A DNA stretch of 64,000 nt from Lentzea terrae (GTDB taxonomy: Bacteria; Actinomycetota; Actinomycetes; Mycobacteriales; Pseudonocardiaceae), in contig NZ_QFWW01000008.1 of assembly GCF_003265345.1 (NCBI RefSeq), positions 465,760 through 529,759 of the forward strand. The letters run 5' to 3'. The position numbers were made by a program, and so were the translations under genes. A model generated the notes under the pieces. It searched no databases, had not been told where the DNA came from, and saw only the letters and a list, made by a program, of their open reading frames with translations. Shown piece by piece: positions 51,322-60,204 of this stretch; positions within the stretch are counted from its first letter, which is position 1, and each line of letters opens with the position of its first letter.

Positions 51322-52368
51322 ATGGACGCGACATTCGAACGAGACGTGTTCTTCAGCTTCTTCATGTTCACGGCCGACTTGAGGCCACAGGACCCGCGCT
51401 ACACACAGATCCTGATCAACCATCTGAAAACCCTCGTCGACATGGGTTACGACGGCTTCGACCTGCACATCGCCTCCCGGCCCGTGGCCGTCGACCACCG
51501 GCTCGAGGTCGAAAGCTACGTCGGCCTGAAGAAAGCGTTCGACAAGGCAGGGCTGAAGGACGTGAAGTTCACGACCAACGTCGGGACCACGCGGACCTTC
51601 GACCCGACGTCGCCCTACGAGGAACAGCGCAGCCAGGCCCTGTCCTACCTCAAGTCACGCGTCGACATCACCCGGGTCCTGGGCGGCGACTCGATCATGT
51701 CAGGACCGTTCCTCTACCCCTACGGCGTCTTTCCGGTCACGGACTCCGGTGAGCCGATCTGGAGCGACGCCCTCCTCGACTGGATGAAGTCGCGCTATCA
51801 CGCGGCGCGTTCGGTCTTCGAGGATCTGGCCGCCTACGCCGAGACGCAGAAGGTGAAGCTCGCCATCGAACCGGTGAAGAGCTGGGAGACACCCCCGCCC
51901 AACATGGTCTCCGAGGTGCTGGACTTCCTGGACGGCCTCGAGCACCGGCACTGCGGCGTGACGATCGACACCGCCCAGGTCGTGATGGAAAGCCAGGGGC
52001 CATCGGTCTTCAGGGACAACGTCGCCCGAGCGGCACGACGGGATCGGCTCTACTACGTCCACCTCTCCGCACCTGACCGGGGCGCGGTGCGGGACAGCTG
52101 GATCCCGTGGGACATCGTCCTGAACGAGCTCGAACCCGTCTATCGCGGGCCGTACCTGATCGAGGTGTTCAACGCGATCCCGCCGTTCGACAGCTCCATG
52201 CGAATGGCCCGCCGGCGCTTCTGGCGGCCGGGCGAGGACGAGCCGACGCCCAACGCCGACAGCGCCTACGACGTTGCCATGGCCGCGCTGGACGAACTGC
52301 GAGAGCAGGTCGCTCGCGCCGCCCGGAAGTCATCCGACCCGTCGCGCCTGGCCACCAGCCGCGTCTGA
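51322..52368 (+). CDS. Sugar phosphate isomerase/epimerase-type TIM-barrel enzyme
   Basis: This 348-residue AP-endonuclease-2-family TIM barrel differs from the preceding IolE-like protein. Landmarks are LVDMGYDGFDLHIASRPVAV, VKFTTNVGTTRTFDPTSPYE, VKLAIEPVKSWETPPPN (metal Glu), HCGVTIDTAQVVMESQG (Asp), YYVHLSAPDRGAVRDSWIPW (His) and YLIEVFNAIPPF (Glu). The longer N-terminal part and the H-S-APDRG loop recall 3-keto-glycoside epimerases/lyases and C-glycoside deglycosidase large subunits more than IolI. A 3-keto substrate is suggested but not proven. ATG at 51322 follows GAGGACATCAGG. Confidence 0.78.
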   Translation: MDATFERDVFFSFFMFTADLRPQDPRYTQILINHLKTLVDMGYDGFDLHIASRPVAVDHRLEVESYVGLKKAFDKAGLKDVKFTTNVGTTRTFDPTSPYEEQRSQALSYLKSRVDITRVLGGDSIMSGPFLYPYGVFPVTDSGEPIWSDALLDWMKSRYHAARSVFEDLAAYAETQKVKLAIEPVKSWETPPPNMVSEVLDFLDGLEHRHCGVTIDTAQVVMESQGPSVFRDNVARAARRDRLYYVHLSAPDRGAVRDSWIPWDIVLNELEPVYRGPYLIEVFNAIPPFDSSMRMARRRFWRPGEDEPTPNADSAYDVAMAALDELREQVARAARKSSDPSRLATSRV

Positions 52369-52414
52369 CCCTGCTTGACAGGCGCATCTCTCCACCACCT
52401 CAGGAGGGCCCCGA

Positions 52415-53242
52415 ATGCCGGCTCAACTGTCAGATCCCATCACCATGGTCGCCAAGCAGGCGGGCGATGTCCGGATTCACACCTTCGTCTCGTCCTTCAC
52501 GTACGACAACATCGCGAATGCCACGCACATCATCGAGACCAGGAACCAACTAGTCCTCGTCGACGCGCAGTTTCTCGCTCCGTACGCGAGGGCGTTCCGG
52601 GACTACGCCGACAGTCTGGGCAAGCCGATCGAACGGCTGTACGTCTCGCACCGGCACCCCGATCACTGGTTCGGTCTGGGTACCGCGTTCAGCGACGTCA
52701 CCGTCTACGCGTTGGCTGAAACCGCGAGCTTCATCCAGGAACACGGCGAAGACTCGGTGAGCGACCACTGGAAGCTCGGTGACCTGGTGCCGGGCGAAGT
52801 GGTCGTGCCCCAGAAGGTCGTCAGCCTCAGTGAAGAGACGATCGACGGGGTCAGGTACGTCTTCGAGCAGGTGGAAGAGGCGGAAATCGACTTCCAGCTC
52901 ACCATCGGGCTTCCCGACCTCGGGGTGTGCTTCGCCCAGGATCTGATCTACAGCGGTACCCATCTCTATCTGACCAAACAGATGGCTCACTGGATCCGGG
53001 TACTGCGGGAAATGCTGGTGTCGGACTACGAACTGTTCATGCCGGGCCACGGTCTGCCGGCCGACAAGAACGAAGTCGCTCGCAACATCGAGTACCTCTT
53101 GGCCGCTCAACGGGCGATCGGTAGCGGGTTGACGAACGACGCCTTCAAGGACTTCATGCTGCAACGGTATCCCGAACGCAAATGTCCGGGCATTTTCGAC
53201 ATCTACCTGCCCCGACTGTTCGGCGACGCCAGCGACTACTGA
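52415..53242 (+). CDS. MBL-fold metallo-hydrolase
   Basis: This 275-residue protein has the metallo-beta-lactamase signature HRHPDHW (residues about 79-85) and later GHGLPADKNEV supplying another His; DLIYSGTHLYL carries the bridging Asp. Family members hydrolyse lactones, thioesters or phosphodiesters. In this cluster, opening of a lactone or ring-cleavage intermediate is a reasonable guess. A strong AGGAGG precedes the ATG at 52415. The insertion around IQEHGEDSVSDHWKLGDLVP is of a kind seen in arylsulfatase/alkylsulfatase-like MBL enzymes, so specificity is open. Confidence 0.85.
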   Translation: MPAQLSDPITMVAKQAGDVRIHTFVSSFTYDNIANATHIIETRNQLVLVDAQFLAPYARAFRDYADSLGKPIERLYVSHRHPDHWFGLGTAFSDVTVYALAETASFIQEHGEDSVSDHWKLGDLVPGEVVVPQKVVSLSEETIDGVRYVFEQVEEAEIDFQLTIGLPDLGVCFAQDLIYSGTHLYLTKQMAHWIRVLREMLVSDYELFMPGHGLPADKNEVARNIEYLLAAQRAIGSGLTNDAFKDFMLQRYPERKCPGIFDIYLPRLFGDASDY

Positions 53243-53260
53243 CTGCGAAGGTGCTCAACC

Positions 53261-54916
53261 ATGAACGAGCGATACACCGTAGGGCAATACCTGGTGGACC
53301 GGCTCCATCAACTGGGCCTGGACCACCTGTTCTCCATCGCGGGCGACTACTCGATCGACTGGCTGAACCGGTATGTCACGCCGAGCAGCATTGAGATAAT
53401 CGAAGAAGTCAACGAGGTGAACGCCGGTTATGCGGCGGACGGGTACGCGAGGCTGAAGGGCATCGGGGCTCTCTGCGTCACCTACTCCGCGGGTGCGTTG
53501 TGCGCGGTGAACGCCGTCGCCGGTGCTTACGTCGAGAAGGTTCCGCTCGTACTGATCAACGGCACGCCGAGCATCAAGAGGACGCTCACCTTCGAACAGA
53601 CCGGCTTCAGTTCGCATCACTTCATCAGCGGGCGAGAAACCGATCGGCAGTCGTTCGAGCACATCACTGTCGCAACCGTGCGAATCGACAATCCCGACCT
53701 TGCTCCTTTGGAGATCGACTATGCGCTGACTCAGTGCATCAGCGAACGGCGCCCGGTGTACGTCGAACTGCTCGAGGACATGGTCGACCTGGAGTGCGAG
53801 CCGCCGAGAGGCGTTCTGAAGCCGGCCAGGGTGTTGTCGGACGAGGTCAGTCTGGAACAGTCGGTGGCGCAGATCTGCGCGAAGCTCGACAGCGCGGAGA
53901 ACCCCCTGATCTGGGTCGGTGTGGAGATCGACCGGCTGGGCCTTCAGGACAAGGCCATGAGCCTGATCCGGCAACTGAACGTCCCGTTCGTCACGGAACT
54001 CATGAGCAAGTCCGTACTCCCTGAAGACGACCCGCACTTCTTCGGCGTGCTCGACGGCCAGGCGTCGTCGGCCGCCGTCGCGGACCTGGTCAAGAGGTCC
54101 GATTTCACACTGGCCCTCGGCGTCTGGCTGACCGACATCAACTCGTTGGGCTGGGATCCGGACTTCGACACGACCGCCTTCGCGTCGATGGACGCGGTCA
54201 AGCTCGGAACCTATTTCGGCGGCCAGGTCGCGTTGGAACACCTGATCGACGGGATCCTGGAAAAACGGCTCGCACCCAAGGTGTGGAGTGTGCCGGAGAA
54301 GCCGGTTTACGGCGCACCGACCACGGCTTCCACTGATCAGATCACCTATCAGGGGTTCTACGACTTCGTTCAGCAGTACATCGACGAGGACACCATCGTC
54401 GGCAGCGATTCGAGCCTGAACTACTTCGGCAGCCTGCTGCTCGACGTACCCGGCCAGGGAGCGTTCGTCGCTCAGTCGTCCTACTCGTCGATCGGTTACA
54501 TCGCAGCCGCGGCGACCGGACTCTGCCTGGCGAAGGGGCCCAGCCGGAGAGTGATGGTGTTCTCGGGTGACGGCGGCTTCCAGATGACCGCCCAGTGCCT
54601 CTCGACGCAAACTCGTTTCAAGCTCAACCCCGTCATCTTCGTGATCGACAACGGCGTCTACGGCGTGGAGCAATGGCTCGCCGACTCAACGGTCTTCCAC
54701 ACGGACAAGCCGTTCTACGAGTCATGCGTCCTGCACCCGTGGAACTACAGCAAGCTGGCCGACGTGTTCGGGTGCCGGGGCTGGAAGGTCAGCACGTACG
54801 GGGAGCTGCAGGACGCCGTGGCGGGTGCCCTGGCGAACTCGACCAGCCCGTCCATCATCCAGGTCGTGGTGCCGGACAAGTCGATTCCCGACAACGCGGA
54901 GTGGAAGACCCAGTAG
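53261..54916 (+). CDS. ThDP-dependent 2-keto-acid decarboxylase (pyruvate/indolepyruvate decarboxylase family)
   Basis: This 551-residue protein has the PYR domain (LFSIAGDYSIDWLNRY; EVNEVNAGYAADGYARLKGI with the ThDP-activating Glu), an SSHHF pair corresponding to the catalytic His-His of PDC, the middle domain, and the PP domain with GDGGFQMTAQCLSTQTRFKL then NPVIFVIDNGVYGVEQW (GDG...NN-type ThDP/Mg site). It would decarboxylate a 2-keto acid to an aldehyde or carry out a carboligation. In the inositol pathway a different ThDP enzyme (IolD) opens the ring, so this one may perform the corresponding C-C cleavage of the local pathway. It is the last gene of the cluster. Confidence 0.88.
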   Translation: MNERYTVGQYLVDRLHQLGLDHLFSIAGDYSIDWLNRYVTPSSIEIIEEVNEVNAGYAADGYARLKGIGALCVTYSAGALCAVNAVAGAYVEKVPLVLINGTPSIKRTLTFEQTGFSSHHFISGRETDRQSFEHITVATVRIDNPDLAPLEIDYALTQCISERRPVYVELLEDMVDLECEPPRGVLKPARVLSDEVSLEQSVAQICAKLDSAENPLIWVGVEIDRLGLQDKAMSLIRQLNVPFVTELMSKSVLPEDDPHFFGVLDGQASSAAVADLVKRSDFTLALGVWLTDINSLGWDPDFDTTAFASMDAVKLGTYFGGQVALEHLIDGILEKRLAPKVWSVPEKPVYGAPTTASTDQITYQGFYDFVQQYIDEDTIVGSDSSLNYFGSLLLDVPGQGAFVAQSSYSSIGYIAAAATGLCLAKGPSRRVMVFSGDGGFQMTAQCLSTQTRFKLNPVIFVIDNGVYGVEQWLADSTVFHTDKPFYESCVLHPWNYSKLADVFGCRGWKVSTYGELQDAVAGALANSTSPSIIQVVVPDKSIPDNAEWKTQ

Positions 54917-54988
54917 CCCGGCCACGGGATGATGGAGTCCTCCTGCGGTCCTCGCCGGTCGGACATAGCCTGGTAGCGGAGGCGCGAC

Positions 54989-57900
54989 ATGGCTGTGGCC
55001 GACCTGCGCAGGGCACCGGCAGTGCCACCCCGCGTCGCGTGGGCGGCCGACGATTCGCGGCTCAGTTGCGTGGTCGGCTGGCGCGGCGGCCGGCCTCCGC
55101 TGGCGCACGTGTTGCCCTTGTTCGAGCACCTCGGACTGGTCCTCACCGACCACGAGCCCGATGAGGCCGAGGACAGCTTCGTGTTCGCGCCGGTCGAGGA
55201 CCCTCGTCTGGACGAGTTGCTGCCGTTGCTCGCCGAGGCGTTCACCGCAGCGTGGGAACGTGAGGTGGACCGCGACGAGTTCGCCTCGCTGGTGCTCAAG
55301 GCGCATCTGAGCCCCAGGCAGGTTCAGCTCGTTCGCGCGGCCGGTCAGTACCTCCGCCAGGCGGGGCTCGGCGCCAGCGCGTCGTACGTGCGCGGCATCC
55401 TGTCGGCTCACCCGCAGTTCGTCCAGCACTGGATCGAGGTGTTCGAGCAGCGGTTCGACCCCAGCGGATTCCCACCGGTCGACAACAGGCTCGCGAAGTA
55501 CGCCGACGCCGCCACGACCAGGGACGAGTTCAGGGTGCTCGACTGGTACACGGGTCTGGTGGACGCGGTCACGCGGACCAGCTACTTCCGGCGCGACCAG
55601 GCCGGCCGGGCACCGGCCACCATCGTGCTCAAGCTCGACCCGGCGAGGCTGCCCTTTCCCGCTGACCCCGCGGTTCGGGTGGAGACGTTCGTGCACCACC
55701 CGGACGTCGAAGGTCTGCACGTGCGGTACGGCCCGCTGGCCAGGGGAGGCCTGAGGTGGTCGGATCGGGCCGAGGACTACCGGGATGAGGTGATCGCGCT
55801 CGCCAAGGCCCAGCAGGTCAAGAACTCACTGATCGTTCCAGCCGGAGCAAAGGGCGCGTTCGTCGTGAAGGCCTCCATCGCCGATCTGGCGCCTGCCGAG
55901 TCGGCGGACGTGGTGCGTCGCTGCTATCGGCTGTTCGTGCGTGGCCTGCTGGACGTCACTGACACGATCACCGATGCCGGCGTGGTGACCCCACCCGCCG
56001 TCGTGGCCATCGACGGCCCCGACCCGTACCTCGTGGTGGCGGCGGACAAGGGCACTGCGGCCTTCTCCGACCTCGCGAACGCGGAGTCGGCCGAGTCCGG
56101 GCACTGGCTCGACGACGCGTTCGCCTCCGGTGGCTCCACCGGCTTCAACCACAAGCTGCTCGGCGTGACGGCACGAGGAGCCTGGGTGGCGGTGCGCCGG
56201 CACTTCACCGAGCTCGGCATCGACCCGGAGCAGGACGAGATCACCGCCGTGGGGATCGGCGACATGTCAGGAGACGTCTTCGGCAACGGCATGCTCCTGT
56301 CCAACCGGCTTCGCCTCGTCGCCGCCTTCGACCACCGGCACATCTTCCTGGACCCCGATCCCGATCCGATGACCTCGTTCGCTGAGCGAGCGAGGCTTGC
56401 CGCACTGCAGGGATCGTCGTGGGCGGACTACGACCCCGTGTTGATCTCTGCCGGCGGCGGTGTGTTCTCGCGGTCGGGCCGAGCTGTCGCGCTGTCGAGG
56501 CAAGCGCGGGCCGCGCTCGGTGTCGACGCGGAAGTGCTGTCTGCCGACGAACTCGTCAAGGCGGTGCTCCAGGCGCCGGTGGACCTGCTGTGGAACGGGG
56601 GGATCGGCACCTACGTGCGGGCCTCGCACGAGTCCGACACCGATGTGGCGGATCGCGGCAACGACCGGGTGCGGGTGCCGGTCGACCGGCTGCGTTGCCG
56701 CGTGGTCGGCGAAGGGGGCAACCTGGGACTGACCCAGCTCGCGCGCATCGAGTTCTCCACGGCCGGAGGACGCGTGAACGCCGACTTCATCGACAACGCC
56801 GCGGGAGTCAACACCTCCGACCGCGAGGTCAACCTCAAGATCCTGCTGGGTTCGGCGGAGCAGTCGGGGCTCATCGACCGCATGCGGCGCAACAGGATCC
56901 TCGCCGCCTGCTCCGCCGAGGTCGTTGATGCCGTACTGGTCGACAGCGAGCGGCTGACGCTCGCGATGAGCGTCGAGGAGGGATACGGCCTGACGGCCCT
57001 GGACCGGCACGAGCAGGTGATCCACGATCTCGAGACCCACGACGGTTTCGTTCGTGTCCGCGAACACCTGCCCGACGCCCAGGAGATCGAGCGGCGGCGG
57101 GCAACTGGTCGCGGACTCACCCGGCCGGAGATCGCGGTGATTCTGGCGCATGCCAAGAACCTCGTGCACGAAATCCTGCGGAAGAGCACCATTCCGGAGG
57201 ATGCCGGGATGGCGGACGTCCTGACCGGCTACTTCCCGGAGGCCCTGCGCGAGGAGTACGCCGAGCAGATCTCGTCTCATCAGCTGGCGCGCGAGATCGT
57301 CGCGACGCGGCTGGCCAACGAGCTGATCAACCGGGTCGGCCCCGGTTTCATCTATCGCGTCGAGGACCGCACCGGCGCCCCCACCGATCAGGTGATCAGG
57401 TCGGTGCTGGTCGTCGAGAACCTCCTCGGCCTGAACGAGCTGTGGGACGGGCTCGCGCCGTACCCCGTCACGCCGACCATCCCGCTCCGGCGTTCGCTCG
57501 AGCGGGCCTTGGAGTACAACGTGGCGTGGCTGGTTCGGCGGAAGAGCAAACTGGGGGCGATCGACGCCGAGGCGGCGGTGTTCCGCCCTGCCGTCGGCCG
57601 GCTCGGCGCGGCCATGGCCGCACAACCTCCCGCTGAGGACGGTTCGTCGCTCGGCGGGAGCCTGCGCGACCTCGCCGGCCTCGGCATCTCCGAGGAACTG
57701 CTGACAGCCTGCTGGGCGGCGTCGCGGATGCAGGCGGCTCTCCCTCTGGCCGCGGCCGCTGAAGACAGCGGGTTCGACGTGGTGGACCTCCAGATGACCT
57801 GTGCTGCGGCGGAGGAGACCCTGGGGCTCACATGGCTGTACGCCACGATTCCGATCACGCCGGCGGACTCGCACTGGGTCCAGCTGGCCAAGGCCGCTCT

Positions 57901-58117
57901 GCGTGACGAGCTCACCGCGCTCACCGTCGCGATCGCCACCGACGTCCTCGCGGCCAACGGCCTGCACGAGTGGACGCGCAAGAACCACGACGCCCTCTCC
58001 CGCGCCCGCTCCGCCTATGCCGGGCTGGCCGGCAGCACCGACATCGACGTGGCGATGCTCACCGTCGGAGTGCAGGTTCTCCGGGACCTGTGCCACGCGG
58101 TGGGAGCCCGCGGGTGA
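54989..58117 (+). CDS. gdhB: NAD-dependent glutamate dehydrogenase, short form (GDH large type, N-terminus missing)
   Basis: This 1042-residue protein is homologous to the catalytic and C-terminal parts of the large (about 1,600-residue) bacterial NAD-GDH. Core motifs are GPLARGGLRWSDRAEDYRDE, VKNSLIVPAGAKGAFVVK, PPAVVAIDGPDPYLVVAADK, HWLDDAFASGGSTGFNHKLL, GIGDMSGDVFGNGMLLSNRL and VVGEGGNLGLTQLARIEF. The ~500-residue N-terminal ACT-containing regulatory segment is absent, and only about 90 residues precede the linker. It catalyses glutamate to 2-oxoglutarate plus ammonia. GGAGG precedes the ATG at 54989, which supports that start. Confidence 0.9.
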   Translation: MAVADLRRAPAVPPRVAWAADDSRLSCVVGWRGGRPPLAHVLPLFEHLGLVLTDHEPDEAEDSFVFAPVEDPRLDELLPLLAEAFTAAWEREVDRDEFASLVLKAHLSPRQVQLVRAAGQYLRQAGLGASASYVRGILSAHPQFVQHWIEVFEQRFDPSGFPPVDNRLAKYADAATTRDEFRVLDWYTGLVDAVTRTSYFRRDQAGRAPATIVLKLDPARLPFPADPAVRVETFVHHPDVEGLHVRYGPLARGGLRWSDRAEDYRDEVIALAKAQQVKNSLIVPAGAKGAFVVKASIADLAPAESADVVRRCYRLFVRGLLDVTDTITDAGVVTPPAVVAIDGPDPYLVVAADKGTAAFSDLANAESAESGHWLDDAFASGGSTGFNHKLLGVTARGAWVAVRRHFTELGIDPEQDEITAVGIGDMSGDVFGNGMLLSNRLRLVAAFDHRHIFLDPDPDPMTSFAERARLAALQGSSWADYDPVLISAGGGVFSRSGRAVALSRQARAALGVDAEVLSADELVKAVLQAPVDLLWNGGIGTYVRASHESDTDVADRGNDRVRVPVDRLRCRVVGEGGNLGLTQLARIEFSTAGGRVNADFIDNAAGVNTSDREVNLKILLGSAEQSGLIDRMRRNRILAACSAEVVDAVLVDSERLTLAMSVEEGYGLTALDRHEQVIHDLETHDGFVRVREHLPDAQEIERRRATGRGLTRPEIAVILAHAKNLVHEILRKSTIPEDAGMADVLTGYFPEALREEYAEQISSHQLAREIVATRLANELINRVGPGFIYRVEDRTGAPTDQVIRSVLVVENLLGLNELWDGLAPYPVTPTIPLRRSLERALEYNVAWLVRRKSKLGAIDAEAAVFRPAVGRLGAAMAAQPPAEDGSSLGGSLRDLAGLGISEELLTACWAASRMQAALPLAAAAEDSGFDVVDLQMTCAAAEETLGLTWLYATIPITPADSHWVQLAKAALRDELTALTVAIATDVLAANGLHEWTRKNHDALSRARSAYAGLAGSTDIDVAMLTVGVQVLRDLCHAVGARG

Positions 58118-58214
58118 CTCTCCAGCGGCAACGTTCTGTGTGGACGATGCCGGTTCGCCGACCTCGGCGCAGAATCTGTCAGTCTCCGATGACACTCACG
58201 CACCACGACCTCGA

Positions 58215-58545
58215 TCAGAAAACGAGCTGCCAGGAGTCGACGTAGCCGCTGTCGGTGGCGCGGTAGACGTCTTGCACCCGTAGCCGCCACACGCCGTTGG
58301 CGGCCTCGCCGGAGGCGTTGACGGTGTGGGGAGCTGCCAGGTTGGCGGAGTCGTCGGACTCCTTGGCGGTCAGCAGCGGGTAGGCACTGCCGTCCGGCGC
58401 GAGCAGGTCGATGGTCAGGTCGCCGCGTGCGCTGTGCTTGATGTCCACGTTCACCCTCAGGTTGGCAGGGGCATTGCCCGTGCGGCCGGAAACGGTCACC
58501 GGGCTGGTGACGGTGCCGGTGCCGGGGATGGCCGCGTGCGCCGAC
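58215..58545 (-). pseudogene. Proprotein-convertase P-domain fragment
   Basis: The minus strand encodes AIPGTGTVTSPVTVSGRTGN, VDIKHSARGDLTIDLLAPDG and GVWRLRVQDVYRATDSGYVD up to WQLVF and a stop. This is a nearly complete P/Homo B domain, usually the C-terminal module of secreted subtilisin- or trypsin-like proteases. The protease part is missing and the 5' side joins a cupin fragment. The domain is probably untranslated. Confidence 0.85.
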
Positions 58546-58660
58546 GATCCAGGCGTCGTGACCCGGCTCGATCAGGACCGCGTCGCCGGGGCCCGCCTCG
58601 GCCTCGGTGCCGTCGTCCATCCGCACGTGCATCCGGCCGTGCTCGACGGGCTTCCGGATC
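58545..58660 (-). pseudogene. Cupin-domain fragment
   Basis: The frame RKPVEHGRMHVRMDDGTEAE then AGPGDAVLIEPGHDAWIVG is the second half of a cupin barrel (G-D-----PGHDAW). It starts abruptly and runs into the P-domain fragment in another frame. Confidence 0.65.
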
Positions 58661-58950
58661 GAGGCGGCACGGGCCTGCGCCCGCGCGAACGACCTGGGCA
58701 GGGCACGCCGCCACCTCGCCGAGGCGGAGCGGATCAGCGGGCTGTGGCAGGGCGGTCCGTGGTCGGCCGTGTTGTGGGAGGTCCGGGCCGAACTGCGCCG
58801 CGCGGCCGGGCAGACCACCCAGGCCGCCGCGCTGTTCCTCGAGGCTGCCGACCAGTTCACAGCGCTGCGCAGGCCGATCGAGGAGAACCGCTGCCGCGGC
58901 CGACCGTTGAACTCAGCCCGTGGCGGACGCCGTCACGAGCCGCTGGGGTG
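58660..58950 (+). pseudogene. TPR-like regulator C-terminal fragment
   Basis: The plus-strand frame ARACARANDLGRARRHLAEA, ERISGLWQGGPWSAVLWEVR, AELRRAAGQTTQAAALFLEA resembles TPR helices of large transcriptional activators or ATPases. No start or DNA-binding domain is present. It overlaps the end of the convergent hydrolase gene. Confidence 0.55.
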
Positions 58951-59958
58951 AGTGGCCTGGTGCACCGCATCGAGGATTTCCGGTGCGACTGGCTCCTGCT
59001 GGGCGCGGTTGAAGTGGCCGGTGCACAGCATCGTGCGCCAGAGGTTGTGGTCGTGCCGGGCAGCCGCGGTGGCGGCGTGGAAGTCTGCCAGCAGCGCGAC
59101 GAATCGTTCGGGATCGGCCTGGTGGGGAAAGTGACCGGCGCCCGTGAAGATCTCCAGGCGGCTGTTGGGCATGGCCGCCCGTGCGAGATCCGCGTGGTCG
59201 ATCGAGACGACCCGGTCCCGATCACCCCACACCAACAGGGTGGGGATCCCGAGGAGCAGATAGGTCCGGTCGAGCATGGTGACTGTTTGCCCACGCCAGT
59301 CGACCGCGGACCGCAAGGTCCTCAGGAACGCTCGTCGGCTGGTGTCGTCGGCCAACGAGCGGAACCGCTCCAGGGCGTAGTGGAGGTCGGACCCGAGTCC
59401 GAGGCCACCGACGTCGCGCACGAGCGGGGCGAGAAGCGAGGTGGCCAGCAGGACCGGCGCAGTGGTGGCCAGTGAGATGACCAGGTCGGCGCCGGGCAGG
59501 CAAGCCAGCCGAAGCAGCGGATGCACGTGCTTGCCGATGCCGCCGCTTCCCACCAGAACGAGCCGTTCACACCGCTCGGGAAACTGGTAGGCGAACTGGA
59601 TCGCCACGCCACCGCCGAGCGAGTGTCCGACCACGGTCACCCGATCGATGTCCAGCACAGCCAGCAGATCCCGCATGCCACACGCGTACCCGGCAACGGA
59701 GTAGTCGGCACTCGGCTTGTCGGACCCTCCGTGGCCGAGCAGATCCGGTGCGATCACGGTGAAATGCCGGGCCAGCTTCGGCAGCACGTGCAGCCAGGTG
59801 GCCGAGCTGTCGCCGATCCCGTGAATGAACAGCAGGGCCGGGCCACTGCCGGCCATCCTGAACGCGCGGCGGTAGCCGTGCACGACGACATGTCGCAGGC
59901 CGAGCTCGTCCTCGAGCGTGCTGGCTGCTGTGTCGATGCTGTCGTCGGACTTCGTCAA
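58933..59958 (-). CDS. Alpha/beta-hydrolase fold protein
   Basis: This 341-residue hydrolase has LLFIHGIGDSSATWLHVLPK (oxyanion HG), APDLLGHGGSDKP, the nucleophile elbow VVGHSLGGGVAIQFAYQFPE, TLLVWGDRDRVVSIDHA (acid Asp) and AGHFPHQADPERF (His). It belongs to the epoxide-hydrolase/haloperoxidase-like group. Its substrate is unknown. TTG at 59958 is selected because GGAG lies 8 bases upstream and the longer open frame lacks conserved sequence. A C-terminal extension (RHDHNLWRTMLCTGHFNRAQ) is typical of actinobacterial members. Confidence 0.85.
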   Translation of the reverse strand: MTKSDDSIDTAASTLEDELGLRHVVVHGYRRAFRMAGSGPALLFIHGIGDSSATWLHVLPKLARHFTVIAPDLLGHGGSDKPSADYSVAGYACGMRDLLAVLDIDRVTVVGHSLGGGVAIQFAYQFPERCERLVLVGSGGIGKHVHPLLRLACLPGADLVISLATTAPVLLATSLLAPLVRDVGGLGLGSDLHYALERFRSLADDTSRRAFLRTLRSAVDWRGQTVTMLDRTYLLLGIPTLLVWGDRDRVVSIDHADLARAAMPNSRLEIFTGAGHFPHQADPERFVALLADFHAATAAARHDHNLWRTMLCTGHFNRAQQEPVAPEILDAVHQATHPSGS

Positions 59959-60204
59959 GGTGGTCGCTCCGATGACCGGGCCGCTGATCCGGCATCCGCG
60001 TCCGGTCCTCCATTTTGCAGGGAGAAGCGACCATTCGATGTTTGTCGTGAGCCACCCGTTGGGCTGAATCGCGTCGTCGCCCGCCTGCGAGCCCAGGACG
60101 GGTCTGGGCCCCGACGCAAGCTCCTGCGGTGCGGTTGTTCCCGCCGAGCGGCACGAGGTCGTTCCTCCTCGATCGGCAACGTGATTCCGCAACATGTCAC
60201 GTCG

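Noticed and set aside
50340..53242. Canonical myo-inositol (iol) operon
   Set aside because: Only an IolE-like gene is recognisable; iolG, iolB, iolC and iolD counterparts are absent and the oxidase is a GMC flavoprotein.
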